Shown here one piece after another: positions 20,846 to 31,959 of a DNA stretch of 64,000 nt. This DNA comes from Cryptomeria japonica (lineage: Eukaryota > Streptophyta > Pinopsida > Cupressales > Cupressaceae): NCBI RefSeq assembly GCF_030272615.1, contig NC_081415.1:101970796-102034795 (forward strand). Direction: 5' to 3'. The translations under genes were made by a program, and so were the position numbers. Positions within the stretch are counted from its first letter, which is position 1; each line of letters begins with the position of its first letter. Under the pieces are notes generated by a model, which made no database searches, was not told the origin of the DNA, and worked only from the letters and a program-made list of their open reading frames with translations.

Positions 20846-22420
20846 CTACTCTACGCATTGATCTATCCATGCTAGAGCTTCAAGATCAAGGTCAAAATTT
20901 AAGCTGGAAATGTCATTTTCAGCACTCAGCAAGCCACTGGCACCGGGAAAGCTGCTGCATTCACCCATATCAAACAACTGGCCAAATTCCTTCATGAAAT
21001 AATGATCTCCAAATGCAGATGAATGGACCTCATCACAACACTGTTCTCCATTGATGGGAGAAACAGACTGCACAAGAAAATCCATGCTACAAGAAAGCAA
21101 ATTCTCTTGCTTTCCTGAATTAAGTTGTTGCTGCATGTTCTGGGAATCCATTGATTCAACAGTGGGAAGATTAATTGGCAAAATGTTGCTAACTTCTAAT
21201 TCTAGAAAAGGCACAGTTAAATCTGATTGTCTTGAAATCACAAAATCGTTACTCTCACACCTGCCACTGAAATTAGTCACTTGGGCATTATCAGCTGCAA
21301 CAAATTTCCACAATCCAGAGGATGGAAAAATGCATTCAAATTCTTTATCAAATTCTGGACCGTCCAGCAAATTACATGTTGACACTTCCAGCACAGAAGA
21401 AGGTGATGCCATCCCACATTTATCCAAATATTCAAGAGAACTGCAAGAAATGAACTCTGAAGATGATGAATGAACGTCAGTTTCTTCTGTGTTCCTGTCT
21501 ACACTCAAACTGTAACTTTTTTCAAACTCCTTTGCATCTGTGGACTCACATCTGGTTTCCAACGCACATGACTCCTCCTCTATTATGGTACAGATCTCTT
21601 TCTTCATTGGCACAATAGGCAAAACTGAGTTTTCAACACCTTCAATTTTATAGCTTTTACCAGAAAAATTAGTTGGTGCTAATGGACCTTTAATCTTTCT
21701 GGCCGCTTTATCATAAGCTTGTGCAGCTTCTTCTGCAGTATCAAAAGTTCCAAGCCATAGCCTCACTCCTTTTGAAGGATCTCTTATCTCTGCAGCCCAT
21801 TTACCCCATCTTCTCTGCCTTACTCCCCTGTACTTGCAGCTTTTCCCAGAGTTATTACAGGTGAAGGACCTCAAAACAGATTTCTTAGACCTTGTGAACC
21901 TTGTTAACCTTTCCTTCTTCTTGGGAGCTCTTCTATAAGGTAAGCATTTGCTTCTCTTCTTGGGCTTGAATTTGTGAGCAAACTCTTGTGTTTCAAATAT
22001 AGAGTTTGTAGATTTGGTCTTGTAGGGATATACATCAAAATTCACTACAGGCTCTTTACAATTCGACTCGCCAATGCCATCATCTCCATCTTCATCTTCA
22101 CCATTCTTTTGAGAGAATATAGCTGAGCCAGAGGGAAGCTCAACTTCATAAACTAATCTCTTGTGGGTATCTGTTTCTGTGCTCGTCTCTTCATCACTGG
22201 ATACATCTGTAGCATCAAGATCAGTGCAGATGATTCTAACTTTCTTAATGCAATTCAGAGTCCTGAAATCCTTGGAAAATTGAAGAGCATCATCATCTTT
22301 CTGTTTCTTCGCTTTCCCTGATTTACTGGGCCTTGTATTGCAGCAGTAGAAAAGGGTCTGGGAACCAGGATTTTTCATACTGCTCTTTTCAAGCTTGAAA
22401 CCAGACTGGTATATGCACAA
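20846..22420 (-). CDS. CRF-type AP2/ERF transcription factor (ERF group VI)
   Basis: An intact, intronless 524-residue nuclear DNA-binding regulator. The CRF motif lies at residues 59-78 ([20 protein letters not shown]) and defines cytokinin response factors and their relatives. One AP2 domain is at about 196-252, with [31 protein letters not shown] and AYDKAA. The AEIRD pattern is the ERF rather than the DREB type, which predicts GCC-box-like binding (family knowledge). Basic stretches KPKKRSK (152-158) and RRAPKKKER (163-171) are candidate nuclear localisation signals. The C-terminal half is Ser/Glu-rich and ends in an acidic, aromatic [14 protein letters not shown], a plausible activation motif. 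The start is uncertain: Met1 (22420) or Met15 (22378) with a better conserved-looking N-terminus. It is longer than most CRFs. It is the only convincing host gene here and its repeat flanks do not break it. Response to cytokinin is inferred from family only. Confidence 0.92.
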   Translation of the reverse strand: MCIYQSGFKLEKSSMKNPGSQTLFYCCNTRPSKSGKAKKQKDDDALQFSKDFRTLNCIKKVRIICTDLDATDVSSDEETSTETDTHKRLVYEVELPSGSAIFSQKNGEDEDGDDGIGESNCKEPVVNFDVYPYKTKSTNSIFETQEFAHKFKPKKRSKCLPYRRAPKKKERLTRFTRSKKSVLRSFTCNNSGKSCKYRGVRQRRWGKWAAEIRDPSKGVRLWLGTFDTAEEAAQAYDKAARKIKGPLAPTNFSGKSYKIEGVENSVLPIVPMKKEICTIIEEESCALETRCESTDAKEFEKSYSLSVDRNTEETDVHSSSSEFISCSSLEYLDKCGMASPSSVLEVSTCNLLDGPEFDKEFECIFPSSGLWKFVAADNAQVTNFSGRCESNDFVISRQSDLTVPFLELEVSNILPINLPTVESMDSQNMQQQLNSGKQENLLSCSMDFLVQSVSPINGEQCCDEVHSSAFGDHYFMKEFGQLFDMGECSSFPGASGLLSAENDISSLNFDLDLEALAWIDQCVE

Positions 22421-22598
22421 ACCAATGCAAGCGAACCGGAATTTTTATATCTCCCCACTGCTTCCAAACCTTCTGATGCATAACTGAATTGGCGAAGACA
22501 GCTACATGCAACAATGACAAATGCCCATCAAAAAACACCTCCAAAATCCCACAAATGCAACAAAGGCAGTTTACACAGGGTTTTGGGTTTAAGGCCAT
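22389..22598 (-). other. Upstream ORF overlapping the ERF start region
   Basis: A 69-codon frame whose ATG (22598) lies upstream of ERF Met1 (22420). It ends at 22389, after Met1 but 10 nt before the second in-frame Met (22378). If the leader includes it, it could repress Met1 and favour reinitiation at Met15. There is no evidence that the peptide itself is functional. Confidence 0.3.
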
Positions 22599-24163
22599 TA
22601 GTATATAAGATTTAAACTAATTCAATAATTTCTCACCAGAGTCTAATATAAGCCCATGCAAACCAATTATAAATCACAAAGGCCTAAAGGGAAACAACCC
22701 AACGGAATCCTAAAACTCAAAAGAAAGAAGAATTGCATGCAGGGTATCCGTAAATCCCAATCCACATTCAAACAAAATAGAAAAATTATTTTCAAGTTGC
22801 ACATGCATAAAGCTTGAATCTGAAAGAAATGCATACTCGAAACTGAAATAAACTCTTGATTCAAAAATTTTGATTTTTTTTCTTGAAAATTGATAAACTG
22901 TGGCAAAGGTTTGACTTTTACTGTTGTGCATTTTATGTGAGGAGATACACACAGCAATCCGGAAATTTCAGGACATTTATGCATCAAACTATGCGTACCT
23001 AAATACCAGACAAATTTCTCGAAATGGATTCTTGTTTGACACGAAAACTGTTATAGAAACAAATGTCATGTCTGAGTTAACTTCTAAGGAAACCCAATAC
23101 AAAACATATCAATCTCCATAGCTAGCGTCGGTACTCATGCAATTCAACGAAAAAAATTGAACTCCACATCACTACCCAATACAAGAAAAATGCACTAACC
23201 ATTCAATTCAATGAGAAATTGGGATTCGTAGCACTCACCCAATACAAGAAACACAGAACCAGAGATCGCAAGTTCTCAGCCAAGCAAACTAGAAGTAGGC
23301 ATATACACAATGCGTATATATCTCCACTGAACTAACTGTCAGTTACAAATTAAGATAAGAGAATAATGAAGAAGGAAGAAGCCTTTATGTTTCTGCTGCT
23401 GCTGTTGCTGCTGCTATCACTCCTGTGTATATGCTCCTGCAGTATACACATAAACAACAATGGCCTGCCTGGCTTGTTTGGCTTATATTGGATTACACAC
23501 AACACAAAGGAAGCAGCAGCACCCAAAACGGGATCTCAATGGATAGAAGCGAAGGCACTTCTTTGCTGTTAATAAGAACAATATAACCAAGAAAAACAGC
23601 CCCTAAATAGATCTTAATTCTTTTTCTAAAAAGAAAACAAAAGCCATAAAAAGACTAAACTGTAAATTCTTAAATCCAAATTATAACTCTCAGATAAATG
23701 GCATTTTTCTTCTTTGGTTCAAAGCTAACAGAAAACAAAATTATAAAAACATCAGCAAGCCCATTATGCATGGCATGGGTGTAGGCATGGGTAATGGATA
23801 TCATGAGATTTGCATGGATATTCAACATAAAACTTGTGCCTTATATGAAAAAGAAGTGGCCATACTCATTAATCGGTGCTTGTTAACAAAGTCTTGATTT
23901 TGTGGGCTGTATTACTTTTTCACTGCTGTGACCCCACAATGCAAGGAGGAGAACGACATTATTAGCCCGTGCTCACAACTTCATTTATACTGTCACTCTT
24001 ATTCTCTTTTTTGGGCTTCACTCTTCCATTCTTTTTAAGGACTACCTAATATCCCACACAAACTGTGAGGCACCCCTTATTAGCCTTCTGTTTTTTAAGC
24101 CTTTTTTCTTTTTCCTTTTTCTTTAAATAAATAGTACTTTCTATACTGCTCATTATAGTGGTT
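22421..24163 (-). promoter_or_regulatory. 5' leader and promoter region of the ERF gene
   Basis: There is no other gene in this interval. A minus-strand TATATA lies at 23315-23320 and could place a start site near 23285, implying a leader of about 0.85 kb that may contain an intron. A CTG/CAG-rich low-complexity tract lies at about 23391-23420. The plus-strand frame over it (23366-23572) looks like a signal peptide only because of that tract. Beyond about 23600 the sequence is AT-rich. Confidence 0.35.
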
Positions 24164-24299
24164 TTGAACTTCTAAGGATTGGTAAATTAAATTACTCTTT
24201 TGTCATTTCAATTAACATAATGTTCTTTGCGCAAACCATGTGTGATATGAGATTATATATATATATCATATTTTATTATTTTTTAAAGATAGAAAATAT

Positions 24300-24362
24300 G
24301 GAGGCTGGGTCTCCTTGATACTCTTGTAATCCTTCTTTTACTTTCGATATTTAATACAAAAA
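24300..24362 (+). mobile_element. Extremely 5'-truncated LINE insertion (about 63 bp) with TSD
   Basis: GGAGGCTGGGTCTCC..TTTCGATATTTAATACAAAA is flanked by the 15-bp direct repeat AAAGATAGAAAATAT at 24285-24299 and 24363-24377. The 3' end looks like a plant LINE tail with a short poly(A). The duplicated copy B lacks it, so it marks copy A specifically. Confidence 0.6.
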
Positions 24363-25144
24363 AAAGATAGAAAATATATAGAGAGATTGCATCTTAAATA
24401 TTATGTTAATTAATAATTAAATATATAAAAAAATTAAATTTATAAAATTAACAATAATAAAAAATATTTCTATTTTGTTATGCAAAAATTTATGTGCATA
24501 GATATACCTATCTTTAGAAAAATCTAGTCACCCTCACCTTAAAAAGTTTACCTTGCATATTACCTCAAAGTTCGTTGGATTTAATTTTATTTACTTATAA
24601 CTATTTTAATGGTGGTTACCAATGTTAATAGAGAAATTTAAGTTTAAATAATAATAATAATAATTATTTCAATTCTATTATATAAAAAATCTATGTCTTC
24701 ATGTGTGTATGTATATACACATATAGATATAATAATTCTAAAGTTAAGTAAAATAAAAATTATTTTAATTATTGCTAGCATGTAGTTATAGACACGTACC
24801 TAGAAAAATCTATGTAAAAGTTTGTAAGCTCATATTTTTTTAGTAGATTTTTATTTTTTATTTTAAGATTAGTTTTCTTTATTTTTATGTAAAACTTGAG
24901 GTTCCAATAAAAAACTTACCTGGTTCCTTACTTGTATTCTCATAAATATGATCAAATTTAAAGAAAAAGAAGAGTTTTTGACATGTTTATGTCATTTCAC
25001 TCAACCTCTTGTTGTCACCATAGAATGCCTCTCAATATAATGAAAGGTTAGAAAGTAATGCCCATCAATGTTGTTGATTTATTTGTATAAATATTTAAGG
25101 TTCATATTTCTAGATAAAATCAACCATTCCGATCACACTTGGTG

Positions 25145-25567
25145 ATCATGCATGTTACAATTAGAGGAAATCACGTGAAGACATAACATATATTTAGAAC
25201 TAGTGATATAAGATTTCCACAATCTATAGAATTTCTTATAGTAGATTTCCAAATAAGATCGTGTGCGGGTTTTTAGATCAACTTTCGGATCACACTCCAT
25301 GATCCATCATCAGGATGCATGAGAGCACAAGAAGTAAAAAAACACCTTTACTACAATTTTATTGTAGTAGATTTTCACTTCTTGTGCTCTCATGCATCTT
25401 GATGATGGATCACGGAGTGTGATCCGAAAGTTGATCTAAAAACCCGCACACGATCTTATCCGAAAATCTACTACAAGAAATTCGATAGATTGTGGAAATC
25501 TTATATCACTAAGTCTAAATATATGTTATGTCTTCACGTGATTTCCTCTAATTGTAACATGCATGAT
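25145..25567. repeat. 423-bp foldback (inverted repeat) in copy A
   Basis: Two arms of equal length (25145-25335 and 25377-25567, 191 bp each) are near-perfect reverse complements, flanking a 41-nt loop that contains a smaller palindrome (ACTACAA..TTGTAGT). The outermost 17 bp, ATCATGCATGTTACAAT, pair perfectly. A transcript would fold into a long hairpin. No transposase and no TSD were seen. Confidence 0.85.
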
Positions 25568-25892
25568 ACTATCCACTGAACCATAGTTTTTAGCTATGTT
25601 GTTGTGATCCTTTGAATCATGTGCACCTATGATACTTGATTTATGAAAATAGCAAAGCTAAAAAACACTTTAGGAAGTCTTTTATGTAATTGCTGAAGAG
25701 TGAAACTTCCTTGACCTTGACTCAAACTATTCGTTGTTTTCACAAGATTTAAAGACACATAAGACATGTGAATTTAGTATGTCTAAAATGTAGTATATGT
25801 TAGTAAAATGATGCAATGTAGTTTTCTTAGATAGGATATGACTCAAGATGATAAGATGATGACCAATTAATGTCATAGGATCTATCTTTAAA

Positions 25893-27380
25893 TTGAACTT
25901 TTAAGGATTGGTAAACTAAAGTACATGTCAATTAAGATAAAATTATTTATGCAAATCATGTGTGGGTTTGAGATATAAGATTAAATATATACTTATTTTT
26001 TTAAATATATATATTTTTAGTGCATTTTACTATTTTTTCTAAACATAAGTAATATATAGAGAATACACAAGAGATTATAGGAATATTTTTTAGTGTATTT
26101 TATTAATTATTTTAAATATAAGTAATATATAAATACTTAAATTTACAAAATCAATAATAATAAATAATAGTTTTATTTTGTTATGTAAAAAATCATGGGC
26201 ATATATATAATTAAAAAAACAGTTATAAAGATGGTTATACTTTTATTAATACTAAACATATAGAAATCTAAATTTAAAAATAATAACAATTAAATATAAT
26301 AATTCTATCATGTTAAAATTTATGTCATATATATAAAAATAAAAATAGTTCTAAAATTAGCTAAAATAGTAAGTATTTTAATTATTGTTAGCATATAGTT
26401 ATAGACACAAAAAATAGTTCTAAAATTGAATAAAATAGGAATTATTTTAATTATTGCTAGCATGTAGTTATAGACACCTATTTAGGAAAAAACTATGTAA
26501 AAGTAGTTGAGCCTATATCTTTTAGTAGATTTTTTTTATTTTAAGATTATTTTTTGTTACATTGTCTATAAATAACCTTTTTTTTTTACTTAAAGAGTTG
26601 CTTTATTTGTGTTTGTTTATTAAGAGTTATTTTATTTTACTTAAGAATTATTTTTAAAAATGATAATTTTTATTTACTTAAGAGTTATTTTATTGTTTTA
26701 GTTTTTTAAATTTAGATATGTGTCATTTTAGTTTTTTGGGGGTACAAAATATTTAATAATTTGACATGCAAATGGTTGTTAAATTTTAAGAGAAAGATAA
26801 GAGATTTTGTTAAAATGTTTATACCATTACACTCTACCCCTTCTCGTCACCATAGAATGCCTCTCAATGTAATGAGAGGTTAGAAAGTATCGATTATCAA
26901 TGTTGTTGATTTACTTGTGTAAATGTTTATGTTCAAATTTAAAGATCTAGGATCAAATTTTAAGAGAAGGACATCATTGTTGATCTCTCTATAATATGTG
27001 TTGTGTCTTCACATGCGATTTCTTCTAGTTGTGGCATGATACTTCCACCAAACCATAGTTTTTAGCCATGTTGTTGTGATCCTTTGAGTCATGTGCACTT
27101 ATGATAATACTTGATTTATGAAAAATGTGGGTGCTAAAGAAACATCTTGGGAGGTCTTCTATGTAAGTGTTAAAGATTGAAACTTCCTTGACCTTGACTC
27201 AAACTCTTTGTTATTTTCACAAGATTTAAAGACACATAAGAGATGTGAATTTAATATGTCTAAATTGTAGCATATGTCACTACATTTCCCTAGATATGAT
27301 ATGACACATCTCAAGATGATTTTATATAACTCTAAGATGATAATATGATGACAAATGAATGTCAAAGGGTTTATCTTTAC
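25893..27380 (+). repeat. Direct duplication, copy B (about 1.49 kb)
   Basis: Second copy of the 24164 unit, starting TTGAACTTTTAAGGATTGG. At the place of the foldback it has only a single, diverged outer right-arm segment (around 26997-27045: TGTCTTCACATGCGATTTC..GGCATGAT). It lacks the 63-bp LINE tail. Confidence 0.8.
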
Positions 27381-28383
27381 ATATGATACTCTAGGGCCAC
27401 TATACTCAAATATTTTAACACGTACTTAAATTATAAATGATCTAATTTGACTATTGGGCTAGCTCATTATGAATGGAAAGTGAATTTGAATTAGGAGGAC
27501 AAGACCTTGTAAGCATGATTCTATCTATGGAACAAAATCACCCTTGCAATCTAGTGCAATATGAGAAAAATGGTATAATGTATGAATGTATAGACTACTA
27601 GGGCCAAAATAGATAAAGACTAATAAATTTGTTGGATTTTTTTTATCGATTCAGAGCAACTTAAGAGGATTGTACCCTTGTATTAAAATCAAAATTATAT
27701 AACATGCTACAATGCTTATCAATCTAAAAACCACCTTCTAGTCCTACCTTGGAGTCTACCCCCAACCAAAACAAAATGGTGTTCACATACTACAACTACA
27801 TTTGACATTAAGCATCTATTACCAACTCCATAGAAACAAAAGTGTAGCACTCTATTAGAGCAGAAACAATTATTAAAGCCCATAATAAATGATATTGGGC
27901 TACAATTACAACTATTTACTAAATATTACAAAAAAAATCCTTTTTACCCTTTCAATTCTCCCTGCATCCTATTCATGCATGTGGTCCTTTGCAACTTCTT
28001 GATCTATCATGGACATTTTGACCCATATGCACTATGATCAGCTCCTACTTCATCCTCATCCACATTCAACATATCCCACCTCAAACCCTATCAATTTTGT
28101 AGAACCACCTATGTTTGCCAAATTCTCCTCCCTAATATAGTCTTGGAGCCATCCCAACCCCCCTTTTGGAACCAAATTCAAAATTATTTTCAAAAACAAA
28201 ACACTCTTCTCCACAATAATTCTAAATTTTGAGAGTGTTAAGGAGTCATCTACAAATATAAGTAGATATCTTTCTATCTCCCAACCCCACTTCCATATAA
28301 TCCTACAATAGAAGAACCCATTTTTTTGCCTACACATTGTTTAGAACATCTTCTAGCTCCCAGATACCTTTTCCAAATAAATT
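27381..28383 (-). other. Unassigned sequence, possibly a decayed LINE-like or gene remnant
   Basis: A minus-strand frame of 93 codons (28337-28056) and scattered protein-like pieces in other frames are present, but no family motif was recognised. The minus-strand end near 27636-27645 is an A-run after GAATCGAT, as in a retroposed tail. The solo LTR at 28384-29624 split this sequence: its AAATT TSD joins it to the sequence from 29625. Confidence 0.3.
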
Positions 28384-29624
28384 TGTTAGAATAACTAGTG
28401 GACAACTGAGAGGGAGGGGGGGTGAGTCAGTTGTCAATAGATTATATTAATCAAACCACTTTATAACCTTTAACCAAAGCACATACACATTAAATACCAG
28501 AATAGCAAAAATAGATAACGGTAATCAATAAAACTTAAGAATGAAACAAAGAATCAACACAATGCAACCATACCACATAACACCATGATTTGTACATGGA
28601 AAACTCAGTAAAGGGAAAAACCACAGTGGGAAGCCTACCCACAGTCAGATGATACTTCTGTATAAAGTATGTGATACAATAAGGGGCCTGCACATGCAAG
28701 GAGACACACTACCTAGAGCGTACTACTCATTACAAAGGAGTCTCACTAACTACAGAGATGTTATAACCACCTCAATATAATTGGACAACAATCCAGAAGA
28801 ATGAACTCCCAGTGATAGCATCTACCATGCCTGATTACAGTCCTAGTTAAGCTCAATACTAGAGACCTTTGACCTCTTACATAAACCCAATTCAATCACC
28901 TATGATCAACCAAATCTCCTTTGCATATGATATTTCATTCCATGACCATTACCACCACGATCTACAATGAGATCTTACATCAATTTATACAACCCCTAAG
29001 GCCTAAGCCAATTAGGTCGGCCACCTAAAAGATATTACAATAATATCATTACATACATCCACATTACAATGATATACCATGTCGGCTTTACACCAAAACA
29101 ACATTAACCAATCCATAAATCATCCCAGTAACGTGTAGAGAACACGTAACATGTAGAGAACACGTAACATGATACCGGTCCATAACCTGGACCCAAATAG
29201 ATTCACCACGCCAAAGCGATGTCTCCAATAAATCGAGGCATGAACAAAGATCACCTTCTGCATCTGGAATTCCATCTAGAAGCCGCACCAACACCACTTA
29301 TGCATCCTGTCAAAGATTCTCAGTAAAAGCTATGCCAGTAAAACCTTAAACCCTTACCAGTATAGGCTTACTAGAGTGTATGATAGCATCTGATCATCAA
29401 GTCAATACCAACTGACCAAAACGTACTCCAGAAACATCAAACTAAACATAGTCCATTGATCCAAATATGTCGATAGTATCCAACTGATAGTCCCTCTATT
29501 GGTAACACTAGTTCTTCTACCGTAACAAAAATCTGTCTATTGGTAACCAATCATAAAAGCTAGTGTTGACATCAATGACAAAACATCAATGCAACACATA
29601 ATCAATTCCTTCATATTGCCAACA
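28384..29624 (-). mobile_element. Solo LTR with AAATT target-site duplication
   Basis: On the plus strand it starts TGTTAGAATAAC and ends ATATTGCCAACA, so on the minus strand it is TGTTGG..CTAACA, as in the tRNA-Met-primed family. It is flanked by identical AAATT at 28379-28383 and 29625-29629. It shares the family body (AAAAACCACAGTGGGAAGCC and GGCCTGCACATGCAAGGAG). It contains a short tandem repeat of AACACGTAACATGTAGAG at about 29128-29171. There is no internal region, so it was left by LTR-LTR recombination. Confidence 0.9.
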
Positions 29625-29629
29625 AAATT

Positions 29630-30099
29630 TTCTACACAACACCTTAGCCATTTCTTTTGATTCCCCATCATTTAACACATACATCAAAAACATCACAAAG
29701 ATGTAAGATTTCACCCTTTACCTATGGTTTGTCTTCAATAACCCCCTCTCCAACACCATTTTAACGTGTGGATAATGAGACCATGCCCAATTTTGAACAC
29801 ACAACCCAACTTTTTCTCTATCACTTCACCTAAGATATCCATCTACCTTTGTTGGCCTATGAGCCTCACTAGTGTGTCCATCAATTCACCAATTTAGTTT
29901 TTAGTGATTTACATAAATGACCACCTAGATGAAACTTCAAGGTATAAGCCTTCCTCGCATGCTTCTTTCTTGAAATTTGAGAGTCACCCTATCCATTCAT
30001 CATTATTTGATCACTTCCAACTAAATTCAATGTTGTTATATGGAGCCTAATCAGACTCAGAGGTTAAATTTTCCCTACTTCTATCGGCATAGTTTCCCC
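29630..30099. other. No recognisable gene
   Basis: Continuation of the sequence interrupted by the solo LTR. Protein-like fragments on the minus strand are not assignable. Confidence 0.3.
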
Positions 30100-30570
30100 C
30101 CATATTTTTTGAAGGGGGTTTGGGGGCACCGCCCTCAAGGTGGGGTCAAGGGGCATCACCCCTTGTGCGCTCCCTGTCACGATAGAGGGCGGGGTTGAGG
30201 GGCAGCGCCCCGCGAGGCCAAAAAGATTTTTATTATTTTATAAAGGCATCGGGTGTTATTTTTCTATTGACTAACATGTTGTAACCCTAATTTTGTAACC
30301 GACATAAGTCTTGATAAAAGGCTAAGGGTTAGGGGTTTTATGTAGAGAAGTTTATAGCATATTGTAACAATATTGAGTTGCAAGGGATAGCTGGTTGTAA
30401 TCAGATTTGATTTACTAGATAATAATATTGGACTCTTTGTTTGGTGGATGTAGCCCAAGATTGGGTGAACCACGTTAAATATTGTCTCTTCACTATTATT
30501 ATTTCTGTATTTTTTCATTTTTGTGTTAATATTTATTTGCATACAATTGATATTTTCTGCATGTAATTCC
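30100..30570 (+). repeat. Probable LTR remnant with GC-rich start
   Basis: A GC-rich block (about 30110-30215, repeated GGGGCA..CGCCCC units) is followed by features of plant LTR 3' halves: GGTGGATGTAGCCCAAGATTG, GGTGAACCACGTTAAAT, and a T-rich end with ..TGCATGTAATTCCTAAC. I could not define its ends or a TSD. Confidence 0.4.
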
Positions 30571-30689
30571 TAACGTTCAACTAGCCTAAGAATGATGTCA
30601 AACGGTACTATCTCAATATTCAACCATAGAGAAACATATGTATGAAAATCCAATATTAAATTTAGTTATCAATGAAATGCCACACTGGA

Positions 30690-31120
30690 TTCAACTACAT
30701 TTTTGGTTGATTCACCATCCACCTCATACCCGTCTTTATAAATATTAGAAACTTTTAACTCCTCAAGCTTCCTTAGCAATTATAAAATTGACCTCAATCA
30801 TTTTTGCAACTTCCAATTTGGTGTCCACCCTTGTTGAATTACATTAATAGTAATAAGGGAATGACCTTCCAAGTGAATTTTCTTCATTTCCTTTTTATTT
30901 GTGCATTGGAGTCCAATTAGAGTTGCCCTAATTTCTACTTCATTATTAGTTTCTAACCCTAGGTAGATTGACCTTTTTGTCAAGATCAAACACTTATTAT
31001 CTTTGATCGCACATCCTACCTAACACTCTCAAAGATTACCTCTCGTAGCTCTATCAAAGTTTATCTTCATCCAACCTTCCTCTAGCACCTTCCATTTCAC
31101 CCCATCCTTAGATTGGCAAC
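30690..31120 (-). pseudogene. Decayed RNase H-like fragment
   Basis: Minus-strand frames read WKVLEEGWMKINFDRATRGN (about 31110-31050) and then, after shifts, GLETNNEVEIRATLIGL and LEGHSLITINVIQQ (30989-30800). These correspond to the first Asp region, the Glu helix (NNEVEIRA) and the third Asp region of an RNase H, with the key Asp of the last motif replaced (EGHS for ESDS). It is probably a LINE remnant. Frameshifts and stops make it non-functional. Confidence 0.5.
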
Positions 31121-31255
31121 AAAATCAACTCACTAAACCCTGTGAACAAGGGGGTTTTAGTGAAATGTGCACTTTTATCCCTTTTCAAACATATTTTTTA
31201 GTGTTTCTCATAATTAAATTTAAACATACACCAAACTTTGAGTGTTTATTTTATT

Positions 31256-31678
31256 AATAAACATAAATCGAAATACCCTATAAAACCCTCATCTTTAATA
31301 TGAGTGTGATAAAAAAATAGGTTAGACCTTTTCTTTTACTCTATCTAATGACTTTTCAAATTTGATTGAATGTCTTTTGTTTAACCAATTTGTATTTTAA
31401 AAAATTTAATTTATAATTTTATTAGTTTGTCTTATTTAAAAAATTATCATCTTAATTGTTATTGTTAAATTAATAAACATAAATCGAAATACCCTATAAA
31501 ACCCTCATCTTTAATATGAGTGTGATAACAAAATAGATCGTTAGACCTTTGCTTTTATTTCTATCGAATGACTTTTCAAATTTGATTGAATGTCTTTTGT
31601 TTAATCAAAATTATATTTAAAAAAAAAAAAATTATAATTTTATTAGTTTGTCTTATTTAAAAGATTATCTTAATTGTT
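31256..31678 (+). repeat. Tandem duplication with a 216-bp unit
   Basis: Copy 1 (31256-31471) and copy 2 (31472 to about 31678) share AATAAACATAAATCGAAATA and TTGATTGAATGTCTTTTGTT. The array continues after the LINE (39678 on, ATTATTAATAAATT), so the LINE inserted at the end of copy 2. Confidence 0.8.
31667..31678. repeat. Left target-site duplication of the 8-kb LINE
   Basis: ATCTTAATTGTT, identical to 39666-39677. It lies directly outside the minus-strand 3' end of the LINE. Confidence 0.85.
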
Positions 31679-31959
31679 TTTTATATTAAAAGCAGCCAAA
31701 AACGAGGGGGCTGACCCATAGGAACAATTAGAAGGTCAGTGGCAGAACCACTATCCGCATATAATCAGCATAGTAGCAGCCTTTTACCTCTATCAAAAAC
31801 AAAAAACATAGTACAAGAGTTTATCAGCAATAAAGTAATACTAATCAGAGTTTTAGCCATTTGCCACATAGGGCAATAAACAAAAGCATAAACTAGCCTT
31901 ATCCGCCCAGTGGCTACTAGGTATAGTCAAAAAACCAAAAATCCTCCACATGCAGAAAA

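Larger units (their letters stand above)
24164..25892 (+). repeat. Direct duplication, copy A (about 1.73 kb)
   Basis: It starts TTGAACTTCTAAGGATTGG and is collinear with copy B at 25893-27380. Shared anchors include CACCATAGAATGCCTCTCAAT, AACCATAGTTTTTAGC and TTCCTTGACCTTGACTCAAACT. Copy A also carries a 63-bp LINE tail insertion and the 423-bp foldback, which account for much of the extra length. No coding potential was seen. The orientation is arbitrary. Confidence 0.8.

Noticed and set aside
21051-21473. 140-codon plus-strand ORF
   Set aside because: Antisense shadow of the ERF coding sequence.
23366-23572. Plus-strand ORF with a Leu-rich start resembling a secreted peptide
   Set aside because: The Leu run comes from a CTG repeat antisense to the likely leader or promoter of the ERF gene. 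No other support.
29128-29171. Short tandem repeats as a CRISPR array
   Set aside because: Three direct repeats without spacers inside an LTR of a plant genome.
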